64,000 nt of DNA from Halobacillus andaensis (GCF_014636475.1 NZ_BMEL01000001.1:744001-808000); one strand, 5' to 3'; counted from the stretch's first letter, positions 21,304 through 30,127 are shown. The notes: generated from the letters alone by a model not told the origin. Numbers and translations are program-made.

Positions 21304-22101
21304 TTAACCCTTTAGACCAATATAGGCAAGCATTCGTCCTGTCTGCCCTCGGTCACGCCGGTGGGAGAAAAATAGTTGATCTTCTTCATAAGTACAGTAA
21401 TTAGAAACTTCAATGTTGTCGCTTAAGATTCCAGCATTTATCGCTATTTGTCTGTTTAACTCTTTTAAGTCAAGGTTAAACTTGTTTTCATTAACTTTCT
21501 TAAGAACTTGCGTTTTATAAACTTCAGCAATATGTTCAATGACTCGATCATCCACTTCATAGTGAGACTGAGATATGCAAGGTCCAATCACAAGTCTTAT
21601 GTTGGAACGCTGTGCCCCTTGCTCTTCTAATCGTTCAGTCATGTGTCGCACCATTTCATGCACGGTACCTTTCCAACCGGCATGGGCGACGCCAATCCAC
21701 CCGCTCTTAGGTTCTAAAAATAGTAAAGGGACGCAATCTGCATAAAAGGCTGTGAGTAGAATATCCTTCTGATTCGTAATGATACCGTCTATTCCTTTGA
21801 GCGCATCTTCATGTTTAAACGCTCCTTTACCTTTGTCAGCCTCAGAAACCACTTTTATTTCTGTGCCATGAACTTGTTCTCCCATTACCCATTGTTCAAG
21901 CGGAACGTTTAATTCATTGCCTAGAGCTTTTCTATTTTTTATTACTTTATCTTGTTGATCTGATACGTGAAGTCCCATATTCAAAGACTGGAACGGAACT
22001 TCACTGTACCCGTCTTCCCTGCTAGTTATACCTGCAACTACATGAAACCCATCAAAGCATGTCAACTGCTTTAACGTCATACGCTGGAAGGGTTCGGTCA
22101 T
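21304..22101 (-). CDS. ylmD: Multicopper oxidase-like YlmD (YfiH/PgeF family)
   Basis: A 265-residue protein with the family metal-site residues in MGEQVHGTEI, FYADCVPLLF and VAHAGWKGTVHEM. Relatives include purine nucleoside phosphorylases of the laccase-domain type and the E. coli peptidoglycan editing factor PgeF. Which activity applies here is uncertain. The start is the ATG behind TTGAGGTGG. Confidence 0.9.
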   Translation of the reverse strand: MTEPFQRMTLKQLTCFDGFHVVAGITSREDGYSEVPFQSLNMGLHVSDQQDKVIKNRKALGNELNVPLEQWVMGEQVHGTEIKVVSEADKGKGAFKHEDALKGIDGIITNQKDILLTAFYADCVPLLFLEPKSGWIGVAHAGWKGTVHEMVRHMTERLEEQGAQRSNIRLVIGPCISQSHYEVDDRVIEHIAEVYKTQVLKKVNENKFNLDLKELNRQIAINAGILSDNIEVSNYCTYEEDQLFFSHRRDRGQTGRMLAYIGLKG

Positions 22102-22134
22102 GCTACCACCTCAATTTCCCTTCATTTTACCACA

Positions 22135-22431
22135 TTATTCACTCTTTTTCCTATCATAATCCTGGGATTCGAACTTTTGGTCCTTCATTCGAGAGCTATA
22201 TCCTGTCTTTTTCACTAGTATAACGTCCGCTCCTATATTAACGATCTGATTCCAAGGAATGACCATCTCTTCATCTTTTCCAAAAAGGCCCATCGCTTTC
22301 CCTTTTAACGTTAAAACTAATCCTTTCAACTGACCTCGCTGGCTGTCTATATCTAAATCGGTAATATACCCCAGTCTTTCCCCTGTTTCCATGGCAATGA
22401 CGTCTTTAACTTGAAGTTCGGAAATTTTCAT
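22135..22431 (-). CDS. ylmC: YlmC/YmxH-family PRC-barrel protein
   Basis: A 98-residue single PRC-barrel domain (VIAMETGERLGYITDLDID) with the conserved MVIPWNQIVNIGADVILV. The family is found in spore formers next to sigG and the division genes. Its function is unknown, though PRC barrels usually act as small binding platforms. It is the first gene of the ylm cluster here, separated from sigG by a repeat island. Confidence 0.88.
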   Translation of the reverse strand: MKISELQVKDVIAMETGERLGYITDLDIDSQRGQLKGLVLTLKGKAMGLFGKDEEMVIPWNQIVNIGADVILVKKTGYSSRMKDQKFESQDYDRKKSE

Positions 22432-22606
22432 TTTAATCCCTCCTTCTAAAGTATATGCACAAGACTAACAACCATTTCTTATCAAGCAAGGAAATAAAAA
22501 AATCAGATTGGGACAAAACTCAATGAAGCATAAAATAAATGACACCATCGCTCCGTCAAAATACTTCGCTTTCCGTGGGCACGGCCTCAGTTTCGTCTTG
22601 CGTACC

Positions 22607-22673
22607 GGGTACCAGGTACCGAAATTCACACTTGGCACTTCGCTCTTTTACAACTTTTCGGTACCTGGTACCC
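22607..22673 (+). repeat. Repeat family B, copy 1 (GGTACC hairpin, 67 nt)
   Basis: Arms GGGTACCAGGTACCGAAA and TTTCGGTACCTGGTACCC are an 18-bp perfect inverted repeat with a 31-nt centre reading TTCACACTTGGCACTTCGCT and onward. Near-identical copies lie at 31237-31303 (same strand) and 51708-51776 (opposite strand). Confidence 0.85.
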
Positions 22674-22904
22674 TTATGCGTGGAGAAAAGGATTATGAAA
22701 GAGCACCGCTTTCCGCGGAGCAAGACGGAAAATTTCAGTCGGCACTTTTGAATAAGGTGTGACCCCGGAAGGCTGATAAAGCCTGAGGAGGCACACCATT
22801 CGCCACCGGAAAGGGAGTTGTTTCCTCCAACCCTTTCATCTTCGTCAAGCAAGATACAGTTAGATTGTCGAGGAAAAAAGAGAACTAAGGTTTCTCTACA
22901 AGAT

Positions 22905-22935
22905 GAAAACCCTGCTGAATGTTCAGCAGGGTTTT
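22905..22935 (-). terminator. Terminator after sigG
   Basis: AAAACCCTGCTGAA and TTCAGCAGGGTTTT form a 14-bp perfect stem with a 3-nt loop immediately after the sigG stop. The T-run is short (four), so it is a good but not perfect terminator. Confidence 0.75.
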
Positions 22936-22941
22936 AACATA

Positions 22942-23721
22942 TTATTGAAACATGGATGAATTCATTTCTTTAATCGCTGCTTTCTCGAGCCTAGATACTT
23001 GAGCTTGAGAAATTCCAATTTCCTCAGCTACTTCCATTTGCGTTTTCCCTTGGAAAAAGCGTTTCGTTAAAATCATTTTTTCACGATCATTTAACTTTTT
23101 CATTCCCTCTCTTAACGAGAGTTCATCCAGCCAGTTTGAATCTTTCTCTCGATCATCCTTTAATTGATCAACTACATAAATGGGGTCTCCCCCATCATTA
23201 TAGATCGGTTCAAACAGGGAGACAGGATCTTGAATGGCGTCCATAGCAAATACAACGTCTTCATGAGGTATTCCCATTTTCTCTGCTATTTCATGAGGAG
23301 CTGGGTCTTTTGATGTTTCACTAATCATTTTCTCACGCATTTGAAGTGCTTTGTACGCGGTGTCTCTTAAAGATCGAGACACTCGAATAGGGTTGTTGTC
23401 ACGTAAATAGCGTCTAATTTCACCTATAATCATAGGGACCGCATAGGTTGAGAATTTAACATTGTGACTTAGATCAAAGTTATCAATTGATTTCATAAGC
23501 CCTATGCATCCGACCTGAAACAAGTCATCGCCATACTCCCCGCGATTGTTAAATCGCTGGATGACAGATAGCACCAGACGCAAGTTCCCGTTTACTAAGA
23601 TTTCTCTAGCTTCGGTATCACCAGATTGTAAACGCTCAAACAGGGTCCTCATTTCTTTATTTTTAAGTACAGGAAGCTTTGATGTATCTACACCGCATAT
23701 TTCTACTTTATGTCGTGTCAA
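22942..23721 (-). CDS. sigG: Late forespore sigma factor SigG
   Basis: An RNA polymerase sigma factor active in the forespore after engulfment. The 259-residue protein matches B. subtilis SigG closely: VEICGVDTSKLPVLKN at the N-terminus, YGDDLFQVGCIGLMKSIDNF in region 2 and the C-terminal helix-turn-helix GKTQMEVAEEIGISQAQVSR. The start is TTG (23719-23721) behind GGGAGGG; it matches the family N-terminus, and the frame upstream runs through the leader hairpin. The ribosome-binding site is inside an inverted repeat (see 23730-23775). Confidence 0.95.
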   Translation of the reverse strand: MTRHKVEICGVDTSKLPVLKNKEMRTLFERLQSGDTEAREILVNGNLRLVLSVIQRFNNRGEYGDDLFQVGCIGLMKSIDNFDLSHNVKFSTYAVPMIIGEIRRYLRDNNPIRVSRSLRDTAYKALQMREKMISETSKDPAPHEIAEKMGIPHEDVVFAMDAIQDPVSLFEPIYNDGGDPIYVVDQLKDDREKDSNWLDELSLREGMKKLNDREKMILTKRFFQGKTQMEVAEEIGISQAQVSRLEKAAIKEMNSSMFQ

Positions 23722-23729
23722 AAGTAAGA

Positions 23730-23775
23730 CCCTCCCAAGAAGCTGATTTCCATTTTCAGTATCTCCTTGGAAGGG
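23730..23775 (-). promoter_or_regulatory. Hairpin that hides the sigG ribosome-binding site
   Basis: On the minus strand CCCTTCCAAG (23766-23775) pairs with CTTGGGAGGG (23730-23739) over 10 bp with one wobble. The 3' arm contains the ribosome-binding site GGGAGGG of sigG. A comparable occluding leader has been described for B. subtilis sigG. Confidence 0.65.
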
Positions 23776-23785
23776 AATTTTATGC
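23757..23785 (-). promoter_or_regulatory. Candidate SigF/SigG-type promoter of sigG
   Basis: GCATA (23781-23785) and a GATACTG-like -10 (23757-23763) are 17 bases apart on the minus strand, resembling forespore sigma promoters. A start near 23750 would leave out the 5' arm of the occluding hairpin. The match is short, so this is tentative. Confidence 0.4.
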
Positions 23786-23804
23786 ATTGTTATTTTATTT
23801 AAAC

Positions 23805-24521
23805 TTACACCATTTTATCAAATTCTCGTTGAAGACGCCGGATTATTTTTTTCTCTAACCTTGATATATAAGACTGCGAAATCCCAAGCATATCAGCTAC
23901 ATCTTTTTGAGTTTTCTCTTTCTTGCCAATTAAACCGAAGCGAAGTTCCATAATTTCTTTTTCTCGATCATTTAATTGTTCAAGTGCTGATTTTAGCAGT
24001 TTTTTATCTACTTTTTTCTCAATGCCTTTCGTAATTAAATCTTCTTCTGTCCCTAATATATCGGATAATAAAAGTTCATTGCCATCCCAATCCACATTAA
24101 GCGGTTCATCAAACGACACTTCTGTTTTTAATTTGTTACTCTTTCTTAAATGCATAAGGATTTCATTTTCAATACATCTTGAAGCATAAGTAGCAAGCTT
24201 GATTTTTTTCTCAGGATCAAATGTATTTACAGCTTTAATTAATCCTATCGTACCAATACTAATTAAATCTTCTATGTTTAGCCCCGTGTTTTCAAATTTC
24301 CGCGCAATGTACACGACTAACCTTAAGTTTCTTTCAATGAGCATTGCTCGCGCGGCTTTATCTCCTTTAGGGAGACGTTCTAATAAATCCCTCTCCTCTT
24401 CACGACTCAATGGAGGCGGCAGAGCTTCGCTGCCCCCAATATAATATATTTCTTTTTGTTTAATTCCCAGTTTTATTGCTAATTTGTACAACCAATACTT
24501 TAATTTAAATGAAAGTTTCAT
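23805..24521 (-). CDS. sigE: Early mother-cell sigma factor SigE (pro-sigma-E)
   Basis: The 238-residue protein is made as an inactive precursor. The N-terminal amphipathic, membrane-associating pro-sequence ([20 protein letters not shown]) is removed by SpoIIGA. Region 2 ([20 protein letters not shown]), the -10-recognition part [17 protein letters not shown] and a C-terminal helix-turn-helix ([20 protein letters not shown]) are clear. It follows spoIIGA by 20 bases, in the spoIIG operon. Confidence 0.96.
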   Translation of the reverse strand: MKLSFKLKYWLYKLAIKLGIKQKEIYYIGGSEALPPPLSREEERDLLERLPKGDKAARAMLIERNLRLVVYIARKFENTGLNIEDLISIGTIGLIKAVNTFDPEKKIKLATYASRCIENEILMHLRKSNKLKTEVSFDEPLNVDWDGNELLLSDILGTEEDLITKGIEKKVDKKLLKSALEQLNDREKEIMELRFGLIGKKEKTQKDVADMLGISQSYISRLEKKIIRRLQREFDKMV

Positions 24522-24541
24522 TTCGTCATTTTCCCCCTCTA

Positions 24542-25450
24542 CTAAGCAGAAATACCTTTAACTGCAGCCTGCGGATGAATTAGAATCTGATACATTTGAT
24601 CCTCTGTTAGATCCCGTTCTTGAACTCCGAGTAATGGTTTTTTAACGACTAGGTCCCCTTGGGGTGTGTAAACCGTGATTGAATCAACGACAAAGGTTAC
24701 CATCAATTGACTCCCCATTCCGGCCCCTTGGTAAGGAATAAGTCGAACAGATGATTGGTAAGGTTCAGATAACTGTTCAATTCCTTCTAACTGGTCATCA
24801 CCCGTTAACTTTTTTAATTGCTCTTCATTTAAAAAATGTTTCCAAACATGGAGGTCAGCTAAGAAAACCATTTTCTTGCTTATAGGATCAATTAAATGAT
24901 TGCCACTATCGACTAAGCCTGTACACACCATCGACTGTTGATGAAACTCTACTTTTACACGATATAAATCTTCCGTTTTCAAACGATGAGCTTGAACATA
25001 TTCCATTCTCCATTTTGTAAAGTACCACGAAGCCGGGAAACCGATGCATACAAAAAGCCAGCTGAATGGGTCGCCGAATCCTGTGGAGAAGGTAATAATC
25101 TCCCCATGATTAAATTGAACTTGATTGTTTAAGAAAAAGTGCACTCCTACGAGCGTACCGCCGATCGCAAAAGTTACAAAATAAAAAGTAAGCCATTGAA
25201 TGAAGGCTGAACGGATAGAAACAAACGAAAACGCCACTAGTATAATCAGAACGGAAAAGAAAAGCTTTCCTGTTAATGTCACTAACCAGGAGTTCGGCAT
25301 GAGAACAGTGACAGGAACGATTGAAGAGGCAACAAGTGCACCAGTCAGAATTCGTACACGTGAAGTTTTGGCGCGTGTTAACCCTTGGGTTAAAAAGAGA
25401 ATCATCCCATCCATCAACAAATTAAGAGTCCAAACAGCATCGAGATAAAT
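24542..25450 (-). CDS. spoIIGA: Sporulation sigma-E processing peptidase SpoIIGA
   Basis: A membrane aspartyl protease that cleaves pro-sigma-E after a forespore signal. Five N-terminal hydrophobic segments are followed by a cytoplasmic protease domain with the catalytic motif [12 protein letters not shown] and the conserved RLIPYQGAG. Similarity to B. subtilis SpoIIGA starts at [10 protein letters not shown], which lies upstream of the first usual start codon (TTG at 25418-25420). The ATT at 25448-25450, behind a G-rich stretch, is the only plausible start that includes it, giving 302 residues (family about 309). A one-base indel in the sequence is the other explanation. Confidence 0.9.
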   Translation of the reverse strand: MYLDAVWTLNLLMDGMILFLTQGLTRAKTSRVRILTGALVASSIVPVTVLMPNSWLVTLTGKLFFSVLIILVAFSFVSIRSAFIQWLTFYFVTFAIGGTLVGVHFFLNNQVQFNHGEIITFSTGFGDPFSWLFVCIGFPASWYFTKWRMEYVQAHRLKTEDLYRVKVEFHQQSMVCTGLVDSGNHLIDPISKKMVFLADLHVWKHFLNEEQLKKLTGDDQLEGIEQLSEPYQSSVRLIPYQGAGMGSQLMVTFVVDSITVYTPQGDLVVKKPLLGVQERDLTEDQMYQILIHPQAAVKGISA

Positions 25451-25482
25451 TCTTCCCCACCCCTCATTTGTATTTATAGAAA

Positions 25483-25515
25483 AGTATAAATCTCGTCCAT
25501 TGAAAAGTCTGTCAG
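25483..25515 (-). promoter_or_regulatory. Spo0A-type spoIIG promoter
   Basis: On the minus strand CTGACA (25510-25515) and TATACT (25483-25488) are separated by 21 bases. The B. subtilis spoIIG promoter has an unusually long spacer (22 bp) that needs Spo0A. TTCTGACA overlaps the -35 and resembles a 0A box (TTCGACA); a further partial match, TAGACA, lies upstream. Confidence 0.6.
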
Positions 25516-25570
25516 AACGTGATTCAATAACAAGCTATTTTTGTTAGAAGTTGTCTACTTATTTTAGAAC

Positions 25571-25606
25571 AAAAAAAGGTCACTCCCCTGCAAGGGAGTG
25601 ACCTTT
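25571..25606 (-). terminator. Terminator after ftsZ
   Basis: Arms AAAGGTCACTCCC and GGGAGTGACCTTT form a 13-bp perfect stem, followed by seven Ts on the minus strand, 18 bases past the ftsZ stop. It separates vegetative ftsAZ transcription from the spoIIG operon. Confidence 0.9.
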
Positions 25607-25623
25607 ACTAATCATTCTATAAT

Positions 25624-26778
25624 TTAGCGGCGTCGATTACGATTTCTAAGGAATGTTGGGATATCTAACGTATCTTCTTCATTCCCCGCGTTTGGCTTCG
25701 GCTGCGCCGGCTGTTCTCTAGTTGTTGGCTGTGGTTGTTCTTCACGAGGACGTTCCACGTGATTCTGTTTCATTGGATTCACAGGGTTTTGACGAGGTTT
25801 TTGCTTTCCTTGTGCTAACTGCGCTTCATCGAAACCTGTGGCAATAACCGTTACAACAATTTCATCTTTTAAGTTCTCATTGATCACAGAACCGAAGATA
25901 ACATTTACTTCTTGATCTGCTGCTGACGTTACAATATCGGCAGCTTCTTGAACTTCATAAAGACTTAAGTTTGTTCCACCACTAATGTTCATTAACACAC
26001 CGTGAGCCCCATCAATTGATGTCTCAAGCAATGGAGATGAAATGGCCTTCTTAGCCGCTTCAGCTGCACGGCTTTCACCTGTGGCAATCCCAATTCCCAT
26101 AAGAGCTGATCCTTTATCAACCATAATGGTTTTAACGTCTGCAAAGTCAACGTTAATAAGTCCAGGTACAGCAATAAGGTCAGAAATACCTTGTACACCT
26201 TGACGAAGTACATTATCCGCTTCACGGAATGCTTCAAGCATTGGAGTATTCTTATCAACAATTTCAAGCAGTCGGTCATTCGGAATGACAATTAGAGTAT
26301 CTACACTGCCTTTTAGGCTGTCAGTACCTGTTGCAGCTTGCGTAGCTCTTTTTCTACCTTCAAATGTAAATGGACGTGTAACGACACCTACAGTTAAAGC
26401 ACCGAGTTCTTTTGCTACGTTAGCAATTACTGGAGCCGCACCGGTACCTGTACCGCCGCCCATTCCTGCCGTTACGAAAACCATATCGGCACCTTGAAGA
26501 GCTTCTTCAATCTGTTCTTTACTTTCTTCGGCAGCTTTCCGACCAACTTCCGGGTTAGCACCTGCACCTAATCCGCGAGTTAATTTACCGCCAATTTGCA
26601 TTTTAACTTCTGCTTTTGACAAATTTAACGCTTGAGCATCGGTGTTTACAGCAATAAATTCCACACCTTGCACGCCGTGCTCTATCATTCGGTTAACAGC
26701 GTTACTACCGCCGCCACCGACACCTATTACTTTAATTGTTGCTAACTGATCCATACTCGTATCAAAATCTAACATCAT
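25624..26778 (-). CDS. ftsZ: Cell division GTPase FtsZ
   Basis: The tubulin homologue that forms the Z ring. The 384-residue protein has the GTP-binding motif [12 protein letters not shown] near residue 105, an N-terminal [17 protein letters not shown], a proline- and glutamine-rich disordered linker (about residues 320-365) and the C-terminal [13 protein letters not shown] peptide that binds FtsA and SepF. Two ATG codons stand at the start; the second matches B. subtilis. ftsA lies just upstream. Confidence 0.98.
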   Translation of the reverse strand: MMLDFDTSMDQLATIKVIGVGGGGSNAVNRMIEHGVQGVEFIAVNTDAQALNLSKAEVKMQIGGKLTRGLGAGANPEVGRKAAEESKEQIEEALQGADMVFVTAGMGGGTGTGAAPVIANVAKELGALTVGVVTRPFTFEGRKRATQAATGTDSLKGSVDTLIVIPNDRLLEIVDKNTPMLEAFREADNVLRQGVQGISDLIAVPGLINVDFADVKTIMVDKGSALMGIGIATGESRAAEAAKKAISSPLLETSIDGAHGVLMNISGGTNLSLYEVQEAADIVTSAADQEVNVIFGSVINENLKDEIVVTVIATGFDEAQLAQGKQKPRQNPVNPMKQNHVERPREEQPQPTTREQPAQPKPNAGNEEDTLDIPTFLRNRNRRR

Positions 26779-26846
26779 CCGTTCCTCCTATTTCTACAAG
26801 ATTACAAGATTCATGATCGACTGTTCGTTTATAAAGGGTTTCATTT

Positions 26847-28139
26847 TTAATCAAAGAAATACTTTAATAAATTAGAAAAGCCTGATTCTTTTTTCTCCTT
26901 TGGCTTACTATTCTGTTCTTTTGATTGTTGTTTAGAAACTCGCTTCTGCTTCTGAGGAGCAGGCTGATCATACTGAGTCGATACTGCTGGGAATAATTCT
27001 TTTCCTTGTATTTTCGCATTACGGTAAGCAAATTGCAATATTCCAACACCACTTGTGTACTGTGGTTCTCGTACACCTAAATAGTCTGGAATGGCTAACC
27101 TTACATTGGAATGGAAGACATCCTGTGCTAATTCTAGTACACCAGGCATATTCATTGCTCCACCAGTCAGTACAAATCCTCCTGGTAAATCTTGAACTCC
27201 CATACGCTGTAGTTCTTTAGCCGCAAAAACAAAAATTTCTTCAAGCCTTGCCTCAATCATATCAGAGATTTGCAACTGATTGAACGATTGTTGACGATTA
27301 CTTCCGATAATTGTGACAGAAAATGTTTCTTCTTCACTCGCATCATCAAAAAAGGCATGCCCGTATTCAAGTTTAATGTTCTCTGCTTCTTCTGTTGACG
27401 TTCTCAATCCTATAGATAGGTCTTTCGTTATATTATCGCCGCCATATGGAAGAAGACTTGTCCCTTTGAGATATCCCTCTTCAAAGATGGATACCGTGGT
27501 CGACCCTCCACCAACATCTACTAGTGCAACACCAAGATTTGTTTCATCATTAGAAAGAGAAACAGTCCCGGCCGCTAGCGGCTGCAGGCAAACGTCCAAT
27601 ACTTCTAAGCCTGCTCTTTCAACACATTTTAACGTGTTATGTAACACTGTCCTAGCGCAAGTAATGATCATGCCTTCCATTTCCAAGCGCACCCCGATCA
27701 TTCCGCGGGGATCTGTAATTTCATCTTGCCCATCCACAATAAATTGTTCAGGAATTACATCGACGATTTCTCGCTCTGGCGGTACAGATACGACTTGAGC
27801 GGCATCGATGACTCTAGCGATATCTTCGTCACCAATTTCTCTATTTTCCGCGGATACAGCCACTACCCCGTGACAAGGCTGCAATTGGACATGATTTCCA
27901 TTTACCCCTACCACGACACGTTCGATTTTCATATCTACCATTCGCTCTGCTTGTTCAACTGCTGACTTTATCGATTGAACGGTTTGATCGATATCTACGA
28001 TCGCACCTTTTTTCATGCCATTTGACTTAGCTGAACCCACGCCGATTATATTTAAAGAATCATTCATGATTTCACCAATAATGACTTTGATTCTGCTTGT
28101 ACCTATATCTAAACTTACTAAAACTTCATTTTCATTCAC
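26847..28139 (-). CDS. ftsA: Cell division protein FtsA
   Basis: An actin-like ATPase that tethers FtsZ to the membrane. The 430-residue protein has phosphate 1 (VSLDIGTSRIKVIIGE), phosphate 2 (GVALVDVGGGSTTVSIF) and the adenosine motif GFVLTGGAMNMPG. The charged linker KKEKKESG is followed by the amphipathic membrane-targeting C-terminus FSNLLKYFFD. The gap to ftsZ is 68 bases. Confidence 0.97.
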   Translation of the reverse strand: MNENEVLVSLDIGTSRIKVIIGEIMNDSLNIIGVGSAKSNGMKKGAIVDIDQTVQSIKSAVEQAERMVDMKIERVVVGVNGNHVQLQPCHGVVAVSAENREIGDEDIARVIDAAQVVSVPPEREIVDVIPEQFIVDGQDEITDPRGMIGVRLEMEGMIITCARTVLHNTLKCVERAGLEVLDVCLQPLAAGTVSLSNDETNLGVALVDVGGGSTTVSIFEEGYLKGTSLLPYGGDNITKDLSIGLRTSTEEAENIKLEYGHAFFDDASEEETFSVTIIGSNRQQSFNQLQISDMIEARLEEIFVFAAKELQRMGVQDLPGGFVLTGGAMNMPGVLELAQDVFHSNVRLAIPDYLGVREPQYTSGVGILQFAYRNAKIQGKELFPAVSTQYDQPAPQKQKRVSKQQSKEQNSKPKEKKESGFSNLLKYFFD

Positions 28140-28291
28140 CAGTGACGCACCTCCTGTTACAAGCCATATAAGTACTTAAAATCATATCGTTTTTACTACA
28201 AAAAAACAATCTTTGCAATATAAACGTAAATGAATTGATAAACACCGTAAACGAGCGTTTTCACTACTGGAATAACTTGTATATAATTTGT

Positions 28292-28318
28292 TTTCCACAA
28301 TGAATTAAAATTTCCTTT
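28292..28318 (-). promoter_or_regulatory. Candidate SigH promoter upstream of ftsA
   Basis: AAAGGAAAT (28310-28318) matches the SigH -35 consensus RnAGGAwWW. Eleven bases on, GTGGAAA (28292-28298) matches RnnGAAT at 6 of 7 positions. B. subtilis ftsAZ is also known to have a SigH promoter that raises expression at the start of sporulation. Confidence 0.5.
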
Positions 28319-28341
28319 AATTTCTTTTCACTTTTTTGAAT

Positions 28342-28686
28342 TTACTGGAATATCTTCTTTTCGTCGATCAAGATTCGACGAAGGCGGCCTAAATTGTTAA
28401 ACATACGCACACCAAGCGCGAATACAGCTGCCAAATACAACTCAACTCCCAATTGTCTTCCTAGGAAGACGAGACTAGAAGCAAACACCACATTCAGGAG
28501 AAATCCGCCAATAAAAGCTTTATCACTAAATTGTTTTTCCAAGTGAGCTCTTGCTCCTCCTAAAAGTGTATCAAATCCAGCTAAAACAACAACAGCCAAA
28601 TAATGAGAATAGGCATCTGGAACGGCGACATCTGTCATAAAGCCCAGTAATAACCCAATCATTAAAAAAATAATAGGAAGCCACAT
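28342..28686 (-). CDS. sbp: Small basic protein Sbp (DUF1290)
   Basis: A 114-residue membrane protein with three or four hydrophobic segments, GLLLGFMTDVAVP at the start and the family-typical LGVRMFNNLGRLRRILID at the end. It is conserved between the DUF881 genes and ftsA in Bacillaceae. Function unknown. Its ATG overlaps the previous gene's stop by one base. Confidence 0.88.
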   Translation of the reverse strand: MWLPIIFLMIGLLLGFMTDVAVPDAYSHYLAVVVLAGFDTLLGGARAHLEKQFSDKAFIGGFLLNVVFASSLVFLGRQLGVELYLAAVFALGVRMFNNLGRLRRILIDEKKIFQ

Positions 28687-29420
28687 TATGATTCTCCTGC
28701 CTTTTCTGCGGTGCTTTCTGTTAAATCTTTTAAATTTAACGGATCTTTATACGGAGGCAGTGTTACTTCCTCGTTCACTTGAATTTCCACGTCCATATCT
28801 TCTATAGCAAGAACTTGAATGATTTGACTGCCATCTAAATAACTTTTCAGTGCCTCTGGGTCTTCAGCAATAGCTTTGATTTTAAGAGGTAAAGAAGGGA
28901 CGGGGCGATTGTTCATGTAGGTCTCGCCATTTACATTCCGGATGGGAGTAATGAGGGTATAGCGTTCATTTTCAACCGCAATATCTTTAGCTCCGAACGT
29001 ATTCATTTCATTAATCAAGTGACTGAGCATTAATGGAGACAAACTAGGGTATACGTCTGCCCCATCCTCGTTTTCAAAGAAGATAGGAGATATTGTCATG
29101 GTGACGCCTGCCCCGCTTGCCTCACTCAACCCGAGCTCTTCTTCTAATTTCTCTATCGAACTTTTTAAGGTGCGAATTTGTTGTCTTTTACCTTGCTCTT
29201 CATAATCAGAGAGTGTTTGATCCGTCTCTTTAATGCTGTCTAACAATCCTTGTTGAATTTCCTGTTCTGCGATTAATCCTTCGCGCACTTCCCATTCATC
29301 TTTGCCGTTGTATTCTTCTATTTCATTAGCATGATCTCTTGGAGAATCCATTTGTATAGCCACTAGAAATCCAATCGCTAAAAAAATAATGCCATTTACC
29401 CAACTCCACTTATTTTTCAT
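28686..29420 (-). CDS. ylxX: DUF881 protein YlxX
   Basis: A 244-residue protein with one N-terminal membrane segment (INGIIFLAIGFLVAIQM), a coiled-coil stretch (residues 45-95) and a DUF881 domain (GAGVTMTISP, then LINEMNTFGAKDIAVENER). It is paralogous to the neighbouring YlxW. The two overlap by 4 nt. The family is exported and linked to the division cluster, but its role is unknown. Confidence 0.9.
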   Translation of the reverse strand: MKNKWSWVNGIIFLAIGFLVAIQMDSPRDHANEIEEYNGKDEWEVREGLIAEQEIQQGLLDSIKETDQTLSDYEEQGKRQQIRTLKSSIEKLEEELGLSEASGAGVTMTISPIFFENEDGADVYPSLSPLMLSHLINEMNTFGAKDIAVENERYTLITPIRNVNGETYMNNRPVPSLPLKIKAIAEDPEALKSYLDGSQIIQVLAIEDMDVEIQVNEEVTLPPYKDPLNLKDLTESTAEKAGES

Positions 29421-30127
29421 GATGCTCTTCCTTCTAAAGTCGAACGAGCATCAATGGATACTCTTTCTACATTTATATCCACATCCACATGATCCTCTTG
29501 CAGTCGTTCTTCAATCCCTCCAGTTAGTTCCAGGCTGGACTGAAGTACATCTGGATTTCCAATCGCTTCGATGACAAACGGAGCTGGATGCTGAACGCCA
29601 TCTACTGTAATGACGGGGCCTGTACAAGAAATGTAGCTGTCACTATGAAGACGCTGTCCATTTACAGAAACTGCTTTTGCACCAGCACTTAACAATTCAT
29701 TAATGACTTCGAATACATGGGTTTCATGTACGATATAATCGTTCACTTGGCCGTCCTCTGGTATATAGGCTGCATCTTGTAGTTGTACAGATACTCCCTC
29801 ACCTTCAACCGAAAGTTCGCCAGCAAGCAGTTGAAGCTGTTTCTTTTTATTTACATAATCGCTGACTGTCTTCTCAGAATTAGCGATTTCGTCTTCAAGG
29901 TTCACCACTTCCGTACGTTTACGCTGTAATTCTTCTCTCAATTGTTTATTGCTTTTTTCTAATTCAAGTAATTGCTGTTGGAACTCAAATTCTTCTGGCC
30001 ATTCTGCATCTTCATTTAATTGAACCATCTTTGGAGACGAACTTGACTGATGATAAGTAAAAGTAATGAGAAAACCAGAAAATAGTAAGAGCATAGAGAG
30101 CATCAGTTTACTCACCCTGTTCCTCAT
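29417..30127 (-). CDS. ylxW: DUF881 protein YlxW
   Basis: A 236-residue protein with an N-terminal membrane anchor (LMLSMLLLFSGFLITF), a coiled coil (LELEKSNKQLREELQRKR) and a DUF881 domain (GEGVSVQLQDA, INELLSAGAKAVSVNGQRL). The start chosen is the ATG at 30125-30127, which has GGAG nine bases upstream inside the end of divIB. An ATG seven codons earlier lacks a ribosome-binding site. Confidence 0.9.
   Translation of the reverse strand: MRNRVSKLMLSMLLLFSGFLITFTYHQSSSSPKMVQLNEDAEWPEEFEFQQQLLELEKSNKQLREELQRKRTEVVNLEDEIANSEKTVSDYVNKKKQLQLLAGELSVEGEGVSVQLQDAAYIPEDGQVNDYIVHETHVFEVINELLSAGAKAVSVNGQRLHSDSYISCTGPVITVDGVQHPAPFVIEAIGNPDVLQSSLELTGGIEERLQEDHVDVDINVERVSIDARSTLEGRAS

Larger units (their letters stand above)
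22432..22941. repeat. Repeat island between ylmC and sigG
   Basis: This 510-base gap has no credible gene. It is a patchwork of pieces also found elsewhere in the window: a GGGACAAAACTCAAT leader (22509-22523, compare 55106-55120), half of family A (22549-22602), a full family B hairpin (22607-22673), half of family E (22696-22737), the 3' half of family C (22749-22836) and the tail AAGGTTTCTCTACA, then the sigG terminator. Confidence 0.75.

Noticed and set aside
22508-22852. Overlapping frames on both strands in the ylmC-sigG gap
   Set aside because: They read across junctions of four different repeats; no homologue or start signal is seen.
27313-27798. 161-codon frame antisense to ftsA
   Set aside because: Mirror frame of a highly conserved gene; no ribosome-binding site and no recognisable protein.
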